NCBI RefSeq assembly: GCF_030711405.1
Contig: NZ_JAULSI010000007.1
Span: 88,772 to 152,771 of the forward strand
Origin: Massilia brevitalea
Lineage (GTDB): Bacteria > Pseudomonadota > Gammaproteobacteria > Burkholderiales > Burkholderiaceae_D
DNA: 64,000 nucleotides
Reading direction: 5' to 3'
Shown: positions 44,884 through 52,984 of the stretch, one piece after another
Position numbering within the stretch: position 1 is the first letter of the stretch
Layout of the letters: every line of letters begins with the position of its first letter
The notes under the pieces: generated by a model
Databases searched by the model: none
Told to the model about the DNA's origin: nothing
What the model saw: the letters and a program-made list of their open reading frames with translations, nothing else
Program-made: the position numbers and the translations under genes

Positions 44884-44908
44884 TGTTGTAGAAGTTGTTG
44901 TTGACGTT

Positions 44909-45026
44909 GTAGGGTGGGCACTTGTGCCCACGCGGTACCACGCGCGCCCGTCGAAATTGAACGCCCGGCGGACAGGTTATCGGCGGGTCACCGGCCGTAC
45001 TGCGTGGGCACGAGTGCCCACCCTAC
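44909..45026. repeat. REP-like inverted pair, copies 7 and 8
   Basis: Copy 7 (44909-44936) GTAGGGTGGGCAC-TT-GTGCCCACGCGGT and copy 8 (45002-45026) GCGTGGGCACGAGTGCCCACCCTAC face each other across about 65 nt, between convergent lrp and the EEP hydrolase gene. The rest of the 44884-45084 gap has no gene; it also contains two imperfect direct repeats around CGCC(C/T)GGCGGA and GG(T/C)TATCGG. Confidence 0.8.
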
Positions 45027-45084
45027 AAGCGACGGTATCGGCGCCTGGCGGATTGGTTACCGGATGACCGGCCCTGTACCGCCG

Positions 45085-46170
45085 TCACGCCTGCGGCTCA
45101 TGCACATCCGCCTCGCTCACCGGCTCGGCGGCGATCTTCTCGTCGGCCAGCGCCTCGTCCTCGGCATCGGCCTCCAGCCCTTCCTGCGTCGCGCCATGCC
45201 GGCGGTCGTAGGCCAGCTCGACCAGCATCGGGAAGTGGTCCGACCCGAACGCCGGCAGGCGCTGGATATGCGCCAGCGTGAAATGCTTGCTGTGGAACAG
45301 GTGGTCGAGCGGCCAGCGGAACAGGGGAATGCCGGCGTGGAAGGTGTTGAACATGCCGCGCCCGATGCGCGGGTCGAGCAGGCCGCTGATCTTGCGGAAC
45401 AGGCGCGTGGTGGTCGACCACGCGACGTCGTTCAGGTCCCCGGCCACCACCACCGGCGTGTCGAGGTCGGCGACGCTGCGCGCCACCACCAGCAGCTCGG
45501 CGTCGCGTTCGGTCGATTCCTCGTGCTCGGTCGGGCTGGGCGGGGCCGGGTGCAGGAAGTGCATGCGCACCTTGCGGCCCGACTCCAGCACGATCATGGC
45601 ATGCATCGAGGGGATGTCGTCCTCGACCAGGAACTGGATCGCCGTGTCTTCCAGCGGCAACTTCGAGTACACATGCATGCCGTACAGATTGTCGAGCGGG
45701 CATTTCATCGCATGGCAGTATTCGTCTTCCAGGGTGTCGAGATGGCGCTGCCGCCAGGCGTCCGACTCCAGGGTGACGAAGATGTCGGGCCGGTGCTCGC
45801 GGATCAGGGCCAGCAGGCCTTCGGCATTGTGGTTCGGCGCCAGCACGTTGGCGGTGAGGATGCGCAGGCGCTCGTCGCGGTCGCCCGATACCGCCGCCTT
45901 GACCTCGTTCGGGAAGACCCGGGTGTAGGGAATGATCCACCAGGCCTGGTAGGCCAGGCAGGCAAGGGTGATGGCGAGCAGGATGACGGTTTCGTAGTCG
46001 CGCAGGTCGAGCAGGGACAGCTGGGCGACGAGGACCGCCAGCGCCACGGCGGCGATCTGCAGGCGCGGAAAATCGAGGTCGCGCACCAGCCAGGTCGTGC
46101 GCCGCGAGAGCGGCACGAGGGTGGCGAGCGCGATCAGTACAACCAGGGTGGCAAGGATGGGAAAGGCCAT
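45085..46170 (-). CDS. Membrane-anchored endonuclease/exonuclease/phosphatase family protein
   Basis: A 361-residue protein. The N-terminus has about three membrane segments (LATLVVLIALATLVPL; IAAVALAVLVAQLSLLDL; ETVILLAITLACLAYQAWWI, to about 85). The rest is an EEP (DNase I-like) catalytic domain: LRILTANVLAPNHNAEGLLALI (about 104-125), DIFVTLESDAW (Glu), VVVAGDLNDVAW (Asp-Asn) and the terminal GSDHFPMLVEL (Asp-His pair), so all metal/catalytic motifs are present. The C-terminal tail is acidic. Family members act on nucleic acids, phosphoinositides or sphingomyelin, so the substrate is open. The gap to the next gene is 91 nt. Confidence 0.85.
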   Translation of the reverse strand: MAFPILATLVVLIALATLVPLSRRTTWLVRDLDFPRLQIAAVALAVLVAQLSLLDLRDYETVILLAITLACLAYQAWWIIPYTRVFPNEVKAAVSGDRDERLRILTANVLAPNHNAEGLLALIREHRPDIFVTLESDAWRQRHLDTLEDEYCHAMKCPLDNLYGMHVYSKLPLEDTAIQFLVEDDIPSMHAMIVLESGRKVRMHFLHPAPPSPTEHEESTERDAELLVVARSVADLDTPVVVAGDLNDVAWSTTTRLFRKISGLLDPRIGRGMFNTFHAGIPLFRWPLDHLFHSKHFTLAHIQRLPAFGSDHFPMLVELAYDRRHGATQEGLEADAEDEALADEKIAAEPVSEADVHEPQA

Positions 46171-46261
46171 GGCGGAGCAGTATTTTTGTTATTCGGTACT
46201 GCCAGTATGCCCGTGTCCGCCTGCTTCATTTGTTCGGAAACGAACATAGCCATTCGCCACG

Positions 46262-47266
46262 TCAGGCGCCTGCCACGCCTTCGCTTTCAGCTTTGCTTTC
46301 GTCCTGGCCTGCATCGTGATCCTGCACCTGCGCCGGGCGCCGGTTCGCGATCCCGAACGGCACGTGCACCATCGGGATGGTGCCGCCCGGTGCGGCGCGC
46401 AGGTGCGACATCTGGTCGTCGAAGAAGATGTGCGGCTTGAACACGGCCAGCACGCGCGACTTGTCCATGCCGCCCAGGAAAAAGGTCTCGTCGGGCGACA
46501 CGCCCCAGCTTTTCAGCGTGGTGACGACGCGCTCGTGCGAGGGCGCATTGCGCGCCGTGATGATGGCGATGCGCACGATGCGCCGGTAGTGTGGATCGGC
46601 GCGCGCGGCCCCGTCCTCCAGGCCCTGCAGCACCGCCAGCTGGCGGAACAGCGTCGCCAGCGGCCCCACGCTGTGCGGGCGCGCCACGTGCAGGGTCTCG
46701 TGGGCGTGGAATTCGCCGAGGTCGTTGTTGCGCTTGAAGACAGTCTCGGATTCGTCGTCGGCCAGTACGCCGTCGAAGTCGAAGGCCACGCGCAGTTCCA
46801 GGTCGCCATCCTCGTCGGCGATCTTCGACGGCAGCACCAGCCCGGCCGGGTAGTCGACGGCGATCGCGTTCTTGACGTCGTCCTCGTTCGCGCTCAGGAA
46901 CAGCGAAGCATTAAAGGCCGGCAGGTAGGGATAGGGCGGCTTGCCGTTCATGAAGGCGGCGCGCGAGATGTCCAGGCCATGGTGGGCGATCGAGCGCATC
47001 ACGCGCAGGCCGGTCTCCGGAGAATTGCGCGAAAACAGCACCACCTCGACCGGGGCCTGCTGCGGAAAACAGCGGTTGATGTTCAGGAAGCGCCGGATGA
47101 AGGGAAACGCCACGCCCTTGCCGAGGATGGTGTCGAGGTGCCGCTCCTGGTAGTCGCGGTAGGCGTCGGCCCCGTGCTCGAGGTAGACCTGGTGCGACTC
47201 GGACAAATCGAACAGCGCGCTGGAAGCCACGCCAATGACGAGTTTCTGTTCTATCGGGAAGGGCAT
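46262..47266 (-). CDS. Cytosolic 5'-nucleotidase
   Basis: A 334-residue enzyme of the 5'-nucleotidase (PF06189) family, HAD-like. Motifs: ALFDLSESHQVYLEHG (N-terminus, Asp), VVLFSRNSPETGLRVMRSI, AFMNGKPPYPYLPAFNASLFLS, AFDFDGVLADDESE (about 176-189; DxD-type nucleophile) and IITARNAPSHERVVTTLKSWG, ending FFDDQMSHL. It removes phosphate from nucleoside monophosphates. The gene starts directly after the stop of the HDOD gene (no spacer), so they are cotranscribed. The C-terminal tail (VQDHDAGQDESKAESEG) is acidic. Confidence 0.88.
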   Translation of the reverse strand: MPFPIEQKLVIGVASSALFDLSESHQVYLEHGADAYRDYQERHLDTILGKGVAFPFIRRFLNINRCFPQQAPVEVVLFSRNSPETGLRVMRSIAHHGLDISRAAFMNGKPPYPYLPAFNASLFLSANEDDVKNAIAVDYPAGLVLPSKIADEDGDLELRVAFDFDGVLADDESETVFKRNNDLGEFHAHETLHVARPHSVGPLATLFRQLAVLQGLEDGAARADPHYRRIVRIAIITARNAPSHERVVTTLKSWGVSPDETFFLGGMDKSRVLAVFKPHIFFDDQMSHLRAAPGGTIPMVHVPFGIANRRPAQVQDHDAGQDESKAESEGVAGA

Positions 47267-48349
47267 TCAATCCTCGGTTCCTGGTTGATCGGCCAGCTGA
47301 TCATAACAGGGCCGCAGGCGCGTACCGAGGATGGCGCCAACCAGCGGGTGGTCGGCGCCAATCACGCCGGCATCGGCGAGCAGGCGCAGCTTGGCGAGGC
47401 GGTCGCCCTGGGCCAGCACCTGGCCCAGGGCCGAGGATTCCAGCCGATTGCCTTCGAGGATGGCGCCGGCCACGGTTTCCGGGAATTCCCAGTGCAGCGC
47501 GATGCCGTAGGCCATGCGCCGCGCCAGCGCAAACAGCACCCCAACCACGCTGCTGGATGCCGGCAGCGCCTTGCCGTCGCAGACCTGGTCGATCAGGCGG
47601 AAGGCCACCACGAGGCCGACGTTCTGCACCAGGCCGGCGAGATAGGCTTCGAACGGGTCGGCGCCGGTGGTCGGCGCCAGCGTGCTGGCCGCCAGCGCGC
47701 ATTTCTCGGACTGGCGCCAGATCTGCGGCGCCACCTGTTTCGCGAAGCGCCCGGTCTGCGTGCTGATGATCGGACGGAAGGCCACGCGTGCCAGCAGCAT
47801 GCGCAGGCCGTTGCGCCCGAGCAGGATCAGCGCCCCCTGGATGGTGCGCACCGGGGCCGGCGGCCGGTAGTACGAGCTGTTTGCTTCGCGGATGACTTCG
47901 CCCACCAGCACCACGTCCTGCGCCACCATGCGCGCGATGTCGGCGCCCGAGACGCTGTCGTCGCGCAGGCTGCGCAGCAGTTCCGGAATCACCGAGGGCA
48001 CGCGCGGCACCAGCTCGGCCGCATACGCCGGCCGCTGCGCCAGGCGCGCCAGCTCGGCCAGCACCAGGGCCTCGGTGGCCGCGTCGGCGGGCGGTGCGGG
48101 GACCGCTGCGGCGGCCGCGCCGGCGCCGGCCAGCCAGCGATAAAAGGCCAGGTCGAGCGCTGGGCCGGGATCGTGGGCTGGCGCCGACGCGGCGGAGGCG
48201 GACGGCGCAGGCGTCGCCGAGGGCGCAACCGGAGTGGCAGCGGGCGTAATGGCAGGAGCGGGGGCGCCGGCAGCGGCGTCAGCCTGTGCGGGGCGGCTGT
48301 CCGGCGACCGCGGCGCGGCGCCGAACAAGCGCGCGATCCAGTTCTTCAT
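47267..48349 (-). CDS. HDOD-domain signalling protein
   Basis: A 360-residue protein. A short basic start (MKNWIARLFGAA) precedes an Ala/Pro-rich low-complexity linker (about 15-85), then the HDOD domain (about 115-330): VPRVPSVIPELLRSLRDDSVSGADIARMVAQD, GEVIREANSSYYRP, IQGALILLGRNGLRMLL and AYLAGLVQNVGLVVAFRLID. HDOD proteins are HD-GYP relatives that lack catalytic metal ligands and serve as regulators. It is operonic with the 5'-nucleotidase that follows at once. The chosen ATG 48349 has no good ribosome-binding site; a start at 48388 would add 13 codons. Confidence 0.8.
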   Translation of the reverse strand: MKNWIARLFGAAPRSPDSRPAQADAAAGAPAPAITPAATPVAPSATPAPSASAASAPAHDPGPALDLAFYRWLAGAGAAAAAVPAPPADAATEALVLAELARLAQRPAYAAELVPRVPSVIPELLRSLRDDSVSGADIARMVAQDVVLVGEVIREANSSYYRPPAPVRTIQGALILLGRNGLRMLLARVAFRPIISTQTGRFAKQVAPQIWRQSEKCALAASTLAPTTGADPFEAYLAGLVQNVGLVVAFRLIDQVCDGKALPASSSVVGVLFALARRMAYGIALHWEFPETVAGAILEGNRLESSALGQVLAQGDRLAKLRLLADAGVIGADHPLVGAILGTRLRPCYDQLADQPGTED

Positions 48350-48491
48350 GATGGGAGGTGTCGGCCGGGGAAGGCCGGATTCTACCAAGCCGCGGCAAAA
48401 CGCGTTGCCGGGCCGGCGCTGGGGTGCGGCGCTTCAAAGGGGCGCAGCACTGCGGCACGCCTCCGGGGCGCGCCGCGATGCGACATGCAAC

Positions 48492-48764
48492 TCAACGGCC
48501 GATGGTGCCGGCCGTGCTGGTGCCAGTGGTGCCAGTGGCGCCAGGGGTGGCCGAGCTGCTGCCGCCGCTGATGCCGATGTTACCGTTCGGCTTCGGCGCC
48601 GGGTTTTCCGGCGACTCGGTCATGGGCACGCTGCTGCCCGAGCCGCTGCGCATGCTGCCGGACGTGCTCGAGCCGGTCGAATCGGTGGTGCCGGTGGAAG
48701 TGCAGGCGGCCAGGCCCAGGCTCATCAGGCCGGCCAGGAGAATGCTGGTGGAAGTGCGCTTCAT
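48492..48764 (-). CDS. Small Ser/Gly-rich lipoprotein A
   Basis: A 90-residue lipoprotein with signal MKRTSTSILLAGLMSLGLAAC (lipobox LAAC, Cys21), followed by a low-complexity tail of Ser, Thr, Gly and Pro. Its signal peptide and leader (CAACGGAGAACCACCATG) are nearly the same as those of the gene at 48872, so the two are tandem paralogues. GGAG eight nt upstream supports the start. The function is unknown; such small Ser/Gly-rich lipoproteins are common near the outer membrane in Massilia-like bacteria. Confidence 0.65.
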   Translation of the reverse strand: MKRTSTSILLAGLMSLGLAACTSTGTTDSTGSSTSGSMRSGSGSSVPMTESPENPAPKPNGNIGISGGSSSATPGATGTTGTSTAGTIGR

Positions 48765-48871
48765 GGTGGTTCTCCGTTGGTTGTCGAGGCATGCATCATG
48801 TGAGCACTCGCGTCTGCTTTCCATGGGGAGAGACGAGCGCCCGTCCAGGCTTTAGCCGGGGTGTGCCGCAA

Positions 48872-49102
48872 TCAGCGGTTGGCGTTGCCGTTGCTCAGCG
48901 GGGCATTGTCGAGCTGGCCCGCGGTGCCGGGCACGCCGGCCTGCACGCCGGTCGAGTTGCCGGTGGTTCCGGGCGCGCTGCTGTTCATGCTGGACGTCGA
49001 GCTCGAACCCATCGACGAGCTGGTGGTGTCGGTGCTGCTGCAGGCGGCCAGGCCCAGGCCCATCAGGCCGGCCAGGATGACGCTCGTATAAGTGCGTTTC
49101 AT
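48872..49102 (-). CDS. Small Ser/Gly-rich lipoprotein B (paralogue of A)
   Basis: A 76-residue lipoprotein with signal MKRTYTSVILAGLMGLGLAAC (Cys21) and a Ser/Thr/Gly-rich tail. The first 21 residues differ from lipoprotein A at only three or four positions and the leader (CCAACGGAGGATCACCATG) is nearly identical, so they arose by duplication. Tails have diverged. GGAGG eight nt upstream is a good ribosome-binding site. Role unknown. Confidence 0.65.
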   Translation of the reverse strand: MKRTYTSVILAGLMGLGLAACSSTDTTSSSMGSSSTSSMNSSAPGTTGNSTGVQAGVPGTAGQLDNAPLSNGNANR

Positions 49103-49225
49103 GGTGATCCTCCGTTGGTATTTGAGGACTTCATCATGCGAGCGCTCTCGACAATTTGCTATAGGAACACAGCGAGAACGCGTGTAGGAGATGCCGGACA
49201 GTCAAGGCAGAGCGACGATCGTGAA

Positions 49226-51064
49226 TTACCCTGCGCGGCCGCCCGGTCCGGCGTGCTGCACCAGCCAGGGCACCAGCGCATCCGAGGGCAGGGGGCGGCT
49301 GTAGAAGTAACCCTGCCCCTTGGCGCAGTGCTGGGCCCGCACCGCCCGGGCCTGGGCCTCGGTCTCGATGCCTTCGGCCACCGTGTTCATGCCCAGGCTG
49401 CTGGCGACCTTGACGGTGGCCTCGATCAGCACCTGGTGGTGGTGGCTGGTGTCGGCCTTGCAGACGAAGGAACGGTCGATCTTGACGGTGTCGACCGGCA
49501 GCAGGTGCAGGCTCGACAGCGAAGAATAGCCGGTGCCGAAATCGTCGAGTGCGAGCTTGATGCCGAGCGCCTTCAGTTCGTGCAGGCGTAACTGGGTCTG
49601 CTCGTCCTGGGCGGCCAGGCTTTCGGTCACTTCCAGCTGCAGGCTGGCAGCCGCCATGCCTGTTTGCGCCAGGATGGCGGCGACTTTGCCGGTCCAGTCC
49701 GGCTGGGCCAGCTGGGCGCGCGACAAATTCACCGCCACCAGGCGCGGTGCGGCAGCGCCCAGTTCGCGCTGCCAGCGCATGAAGTCGGTGCAGGCGCGCA
49801 GCAGCACGAAGTCGCCGATCTGGTCGATCAGGCCGCATTCCTCGGCCACGCCGATGAAATCGAAAGGCGGCACCAGGCCGCGCACCGGGTGCTGCCAGCG
49901 CACCAGCGCCTCGACCCCGGCCGCATGGTCGGTGCTGCCATCCGGGTTCAGGCCGACAACCGGCTGGTAGACCACGAACAGCTGCTCCTCGGCCAGCGCG
50001 GTGCGCAGCTGGGTCTCGATGTCGGCGCGGCGCGCGGCCCGTTCGCGCATGCTGGCCTCGAACACCACGTGGCGTGCGCCGCCGGCGCGCTTGGCCTCGA
50101 CCATGGCGATGCTGGCGTCGCGCATCACGGCATCGGGGTCGGCGGCCGTGCTGCCTGCCTCGTCGTCCATCCCGTCGCTCCAGAACACGCCGATGCTGGC
50201 GCGGCAGGCCACCTCGCGCCCGGCCACCATGTGCTGGCTCGCCAGCGCGTCGAGCAAGCGCGTGGCCACGCGCTCGGCTTCGTCGCGCTGGCGCAGGCCG
50301 TCGAGCAGGACCACGAATTCGTCGCCGCCCACGCGCGCCACCAAGTGGCCGCTGCCGGCGGCGGCGTCGATGCGGCGCGCGCCGGGCGGCATGCCCCAGC
50401 CGCGTTCGGCCATCGCCGCCAGCAGCTCGTCGGCCAGGGTCACCAGCAACTGGTCGCCGAGGGCCTGGCCGAGGGTGTCGTTAATCTGGCGGAAGCGGTC
50501 GAAGTTCAGGAACAGCAGGGCGAACTGGCCACCGCCGCCGATGCGCGGGCGCGCCAGCATCGCTTCCAGCTGCTCGCGCACGGCGGCGCGGTTCGGCAGG
50601 CGCGTCAGGGCATCGGTGCGGGCGGCGCTGCGCAGGCGCCGGCGCAGGGTTTCCTGCTCGCGCTGCATCTCCAGCGTGGCGTCGGTGATCACCGCCATCA
50701 GGCGCTGGGCGTCGAGTTTCAGGAGGCTGATCGACAGCACCTGGGGCGCGCCCGGCGCCGTATAGGCTTGTTCGAGCGGCAGGCGCAGCGCTTCGCAGAC
50801 CACGCCCGACGGCTCGGCGAAGGCGTCGGCCAGCTGCTTTACCTGCGGCGCCACGTTGTCGAGCACCGCGAACAGGTTGTCGAGGCCGGCGTCGGTGGCG
50901 AGCGGCATCAAGAGGCTGGACGCCATCGGGTTGAGCATCTCGACCGCACCGGCGAGGTCGGTCTGCACGAGCCCGATGGGAGCGCGGTAGAGGAACTGGA
51001 CCAGCGCCTCGTAGGCGTCGATATTTTCAACCTGCATTGCGGCTTCGCTGTGGAATGTCTTCAT
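49226..51064 (-). CDS. GGDEF-EAL cyclic-di-GMP enzyme with N-terminal PAS-like sensor
   Basis: A 612-residue (or 603, from the ATG at 51037) bifunctional c-di-GMP protein. Residues ~10-140 are a PAS-like sensor (EALVQFLYRAPIGLVQTDLAG ... LKLDAQRLMAVITDATLEMQ). The GGDEF domain (about 145-330) has an intact ARVGGDEFVVLL, but the inhibitory RxxD I-site is replaced by GSGH. The EAL domain (about 350-605) keeps GVEALVRWQHP, the metal-binding residues in NLSRAQL, DDFGTGYSSL and EGIETEAQA, so both activities look possible; which one wins is open. It overlaps the end of the diguanylate cyclase gene by 11 or 38 nt and is the third gene of the pyp operon. Confidence 0.9.
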   Translation of the reverse strand: MKTFHSEAAMQVENIDAYEALVQFLYRAPIGLVQTDLAGAVEMLNPMASSLLMPLATDAGLDNLFAVLDNVAPQVKQLADAFAEPSGVVCEALRLPLEQAYTAPGAPQVLSISLLKLDAQRLMAVITDATLEMQREQETLRRRLRSAARTDALTRLPNRAAVREQLEAMLARPRIGGGGQFALLFLNFDRFRQINDTLGQALGDQLLVTLADELLAAMAERGWGMPPGARRIDAAAGSGHLVARVGGDEFVVLLDGLRQRDEAERVATRLLDALASQHMVAGREVACRASIGVFWSDGMDDEAGSTAADPDAVMRDASIAMVEAKRAGGARHVVFEASMRERAARRADIETQLRTALAEEQLFVVYQPVVGLNPDGSTDHAAGVEALVRWQHPVRGLVPPFDFIGVAEECGLIDQIGDFVLLRACTDFMRWQRELGAAAPRLVAVNLSRAQLAQPDWTGKVAAILAQTGMAAASLQLEVTESLAAQDEQTQLRLHELKALGIKLALDDFGTGYSSLSSLHLLPVDTVKIDRSFVCKADTSHHHQVLIEATVKVASSLGMNTVAEGIETEAQARAVRAQHCAKGQGYFYSRPLPSDALVPWLVQHAGPGGRAG

Positions 51065-52454
51065 TGTCGCTCAATCCGGAAGTCCAGGAGGCCACGCAGT
51101 TGCGCCCGCGGCCCTTGGCGAGGTACAGCGCCTGGTCGGCGCGCCTGATCAATTCGTCGATGCCGCCGGCGCTGTCGCACTGTCCCTCGGCGCCGGGCAG
51201 CAGCAGCGCCACGCCGGCGCTGACAGTGTAGGCGATTTCGCCGCCGTCGCTCGGCACCAGGCGCGTCGCCACCAGTGCGCGCAGGCGTTCGGCACTGGCC
51301 AGCGCTTCTTCCTCGCCGGTGGAGGGGAGCAGCACGGCGAATTCCTCGCCTCCCAGGCGCGCCACGGTGTCGACGATGCGGAAGCTGTCGCGCAGGGCCT
51401 CGGCAAGGTCGACCAGCACGCGGTCGCCGGCCGGATGGCCGTAGCGGTCGTTCACGTTCTTGAACAAATCGGCGTCGAACAGGACCAGGGCCAGCGGGCG
51501 CGGCGTGTGCGCCGCGCGGTCCAGCTCCAGTTCGGCGGCCTCGAAAAAGGCGCGCCGGTTTGCCAGGCCGGTCAGGTGGTCGCAGAAAGCGGCCTGGCGC
51601 CGCTTTTCGCTGGCGGCGCGCTTGTCGCTGATGTCGCGCAGGATCAGGGCGTAGGCGGGCGCCTGCGGCTCGTCGAGGCCAAAGGCTTCGCGGTCCGGCA
51701 GCGGCGCGATCAGCGCGCTGGCCCAGAACTGGCTGGCGTCGGCGCGCAGGCGCAGGCCTTCGTCCAGGCTCCAGCCGTTGCAGTCGGCCTCGCGCAGGCG
51801 CAGGCCTTCGTCCAGGCTCCAGCCGTTGCAGTCGGCCTCGCGCAGGCGGTCGAGCAGGTGCTCGGGCGTCATGGCGCCGGGCGGATAGAACACGGAATAC
51901 GGCGAGCCGACCACGTGTTCGCCGAAGCCGGTGACGCGCGCGATGCTCTCGTTCCAGTCGACGATGCGCCCAAGGCGGTCGAGCGAGACCAGGGCGTAGT
52001 CGCTGATGCGGGTCAGGATCGCGTTCAGCCAGGCGTCGCTCTGGCGCAGCTGGCGCTCGCGGCGCACCTCGGCGGTGACATCCTGGATCACGGCCATGAT
52101 GCGCGCATCGTCGAGTTTCAGCAGCGTGAGCGAGAGGATCTGCGGCGCGCGCTTGCTCTGCTCGGCGGCGCGCAGGTGGATGTGCAGGCCCTCGAAGACC
52201 ATGCCCTGCGCGCGCGGATACTGCGCGCACTGCAGGCGCAAACCGGGCGCCACGCCTTCCAGCGCGGCGAACAGATTGGTCAGGCAGCCGTCGGGCGAGA
52301 GCGGCATCAGCAACTGCGCCGAGATCGGGTTGATCATCGCGATCTCGCCATCGAGGCTGGCCTGCACCAGTCCTACCGGCGCCAGATACAAGAACTGGAT
52401 CAGGGCCTCGTGTTCGGCGCGCAGCTGCTCGGCGCTGTCTTCCGCCAGTATCAC
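51027..52454 (-). CDS. PAS-PAS-GGDEF diguanylate cyclase downstream of pyp
   Basis: A 475-residue sensor enzyme making cyclic di-GMP. Residues ~12-135 are a PAS-like domain homologous to that of the next gene product (HEALIQFLYLAPVGLVQASLDG ... LKLDDARIMAVIQDVTAEV). A second, canonical PAS domain follows (about 145-280: NAILTRISDYALVSLDRLGRI ... ILRDISDKRA), containing an exact 16-residue tandem duplication. The GGDEF domain (about 300-470) has GGEEF (active) and an intact I-site R-x-x-D (RIVD), implying product inhibition. The GTG start at 52454 overlaps the pyp stop (GTGA). This puts it under translational coupling with the photoreceptor. Confidence 0.9.
   Translation of the reverse strand: MILAEDSAEQLRAEHEALIQFLYLAPVGLVQASLDGEIAMINPISAQLLMPLSPDGCLTNLFAALEGVAPGLRLQCAQYPRAQGMVFEGLHIHLRAAEQSKRAPQILSLTLLKLDDARIMAVIQDVTAEVRRERQLRQSDAWLNAILTRISDYALVSLDRLGRIVDWNESIARVTGFGEHVVGSPYSVFYPPGAMTPEHLLDRLREADCNGWSLDEGLRLREADCNGWSLDEGLRLRADASQFWASALIAPLPDREAFGLDEPQAPAYALILRDISDKRAASEKRRQAAFCDHLTGLANRRAFFEAAELELDRAAHTPRPLALVLFDADLFKNVNDRYGHPAGDRVLVDLAEALRDSFRIVDTVARLGGEEFAVLLPSTGEEEALASAERLRALVATRLVPSDGGEIAYTVSAGVALLLPGAEGQCDSAGGIDELIRRADQALYLAKGRGRNCVASWTSGLSDNEDIPQRSRNAG
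51744..51839. repeat. Exact 48-bp tandem duplication within the cyclase gene
   Basis: Two identical 48-bp units (51744-51791 and 51792-51839), encoding two copies of the 16 residues LREADCNGWSLDEGLR in the second PAS domain. A partial third unit (GCGCAGGCG) follows. The reading frame is kept. Exact identity suggests a recent event or slippage. Confidence 0.95.
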
Positions 52455-52837
52455 CGGCGCTGGACCAGCACGTAGCGGTTGGCGCCGCCGGCGCTTGCCA
52501 GCAGGCGCAACTTGACCTTGATCGGGCGCATGCGCAGGGTCAGCACGTAGTCGATGGTATCGTCGAGTTCGCTGGCTTCGTCGGCCGCATCCTCGAAGCG
52601 CTGGGCCACCAGGAAATTGTTCAGGCAAGGTGCGACGTTGGTAAACAGCGGCTCCCCGATCACACGCTGTGGCGACAGACCGGCCGCCTGTGATTCCACC
52701 GCGTTGTAGCGCTGCACGATGGTCTCGGCATCGAAGCCGATCACGCCGAATTCGAGCGCGTCGAGCTGCTCCTGGCTGCTCGCGTCGAGCAGGTTGGCCA
52801 GGCCGGGCGTATCGAAGGAGGGGGTGGCGATGGTCAT
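52451..52837 (-). CDS. pyp: Photoactive yellow protein (PYP)-like blue-light sensor
   Basis: A 128-residue PAS-fold protein aligning end to end with Halorhodospira halophila PYP (125 residues, recalled). Shared blocks: LDALEFGVIGFDA (PYP LDGLAFGAIQLDG), QRYNAVES (QYNAAEG), PQRVIG (PKQVIG), the chromophore motif NVAPC (DVAPC) and RPIKVKL (TPTKVKV), ending YVLVQRR (WVFVKRV). Chromophore Cys69 is Cys71, and Tyr42 and Glu46, which hold its phenolate, are Tyr44 and Glu48. Thr50 and Arg52 are replaced by Ala52 and Leu54. In PYP, p-coumarate is bound as a thioester and isomerises in blue light. The gene heads an operon with two c-di-GMP enzymes (GTGA overlap) and is divergent from a coumarate-CoA ligase-like gene. 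Start 52837 has GGAG nine nt upstream. Confidence 0.92.
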   Translation of the reverse strand: MTIATPSFDTPGLANLLDASSQEQLDALEFGVIGFDAETIVQRYNAVESQAAGLSPQRVIGEPLFTNVAPCLNNFLVAQRFEDAADEASELDDTIDYVLTLRMRPIKVKLRLLASAGGANRYVLVQRR

Positions 52838-52984
52838 GATGGGCTGGCTCCGGATGGACCGACATTAAGAATTGTCAAAATTGACGTTAGGAAATAGATG
52901 TTGGCAGTGTTCAGCAATTGTGTCAATTGTGCGCGCTAGTGTCTTTACAATTGTTGGCCGCGAATTGACATATGTTGTGGTCAG
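52838..52984. promoter_or_regulatory. Divergent pyp / coumarate-ligase control region
   Basis: A 147-nt AT-rich region between the two start codons. It has a cluster of related motifs: GTCAAAATTGAC (52874-52885, inverted GTCAA/TTGAC), CAATTGTGTCAATTG (52915-52929), ACAATTGT (52947-52954) and GAATTGACA (52962-52970). Perfect TTGACA hexamers occur on both strands, but no good -10 stands at 16-18 nt. The repeated CAATTG and TTGAC units look like regulator sites; the regulator is unknown. Confidence 0.5.

Noticed and set aside
52455..52865. The 612-codon frame that extends the cyclase upstream under pyp
   Set aside because: The extension is Arg-rich and lies out of frame under pyp; the GTGA overlap at 52451-52454 gives a natural start.
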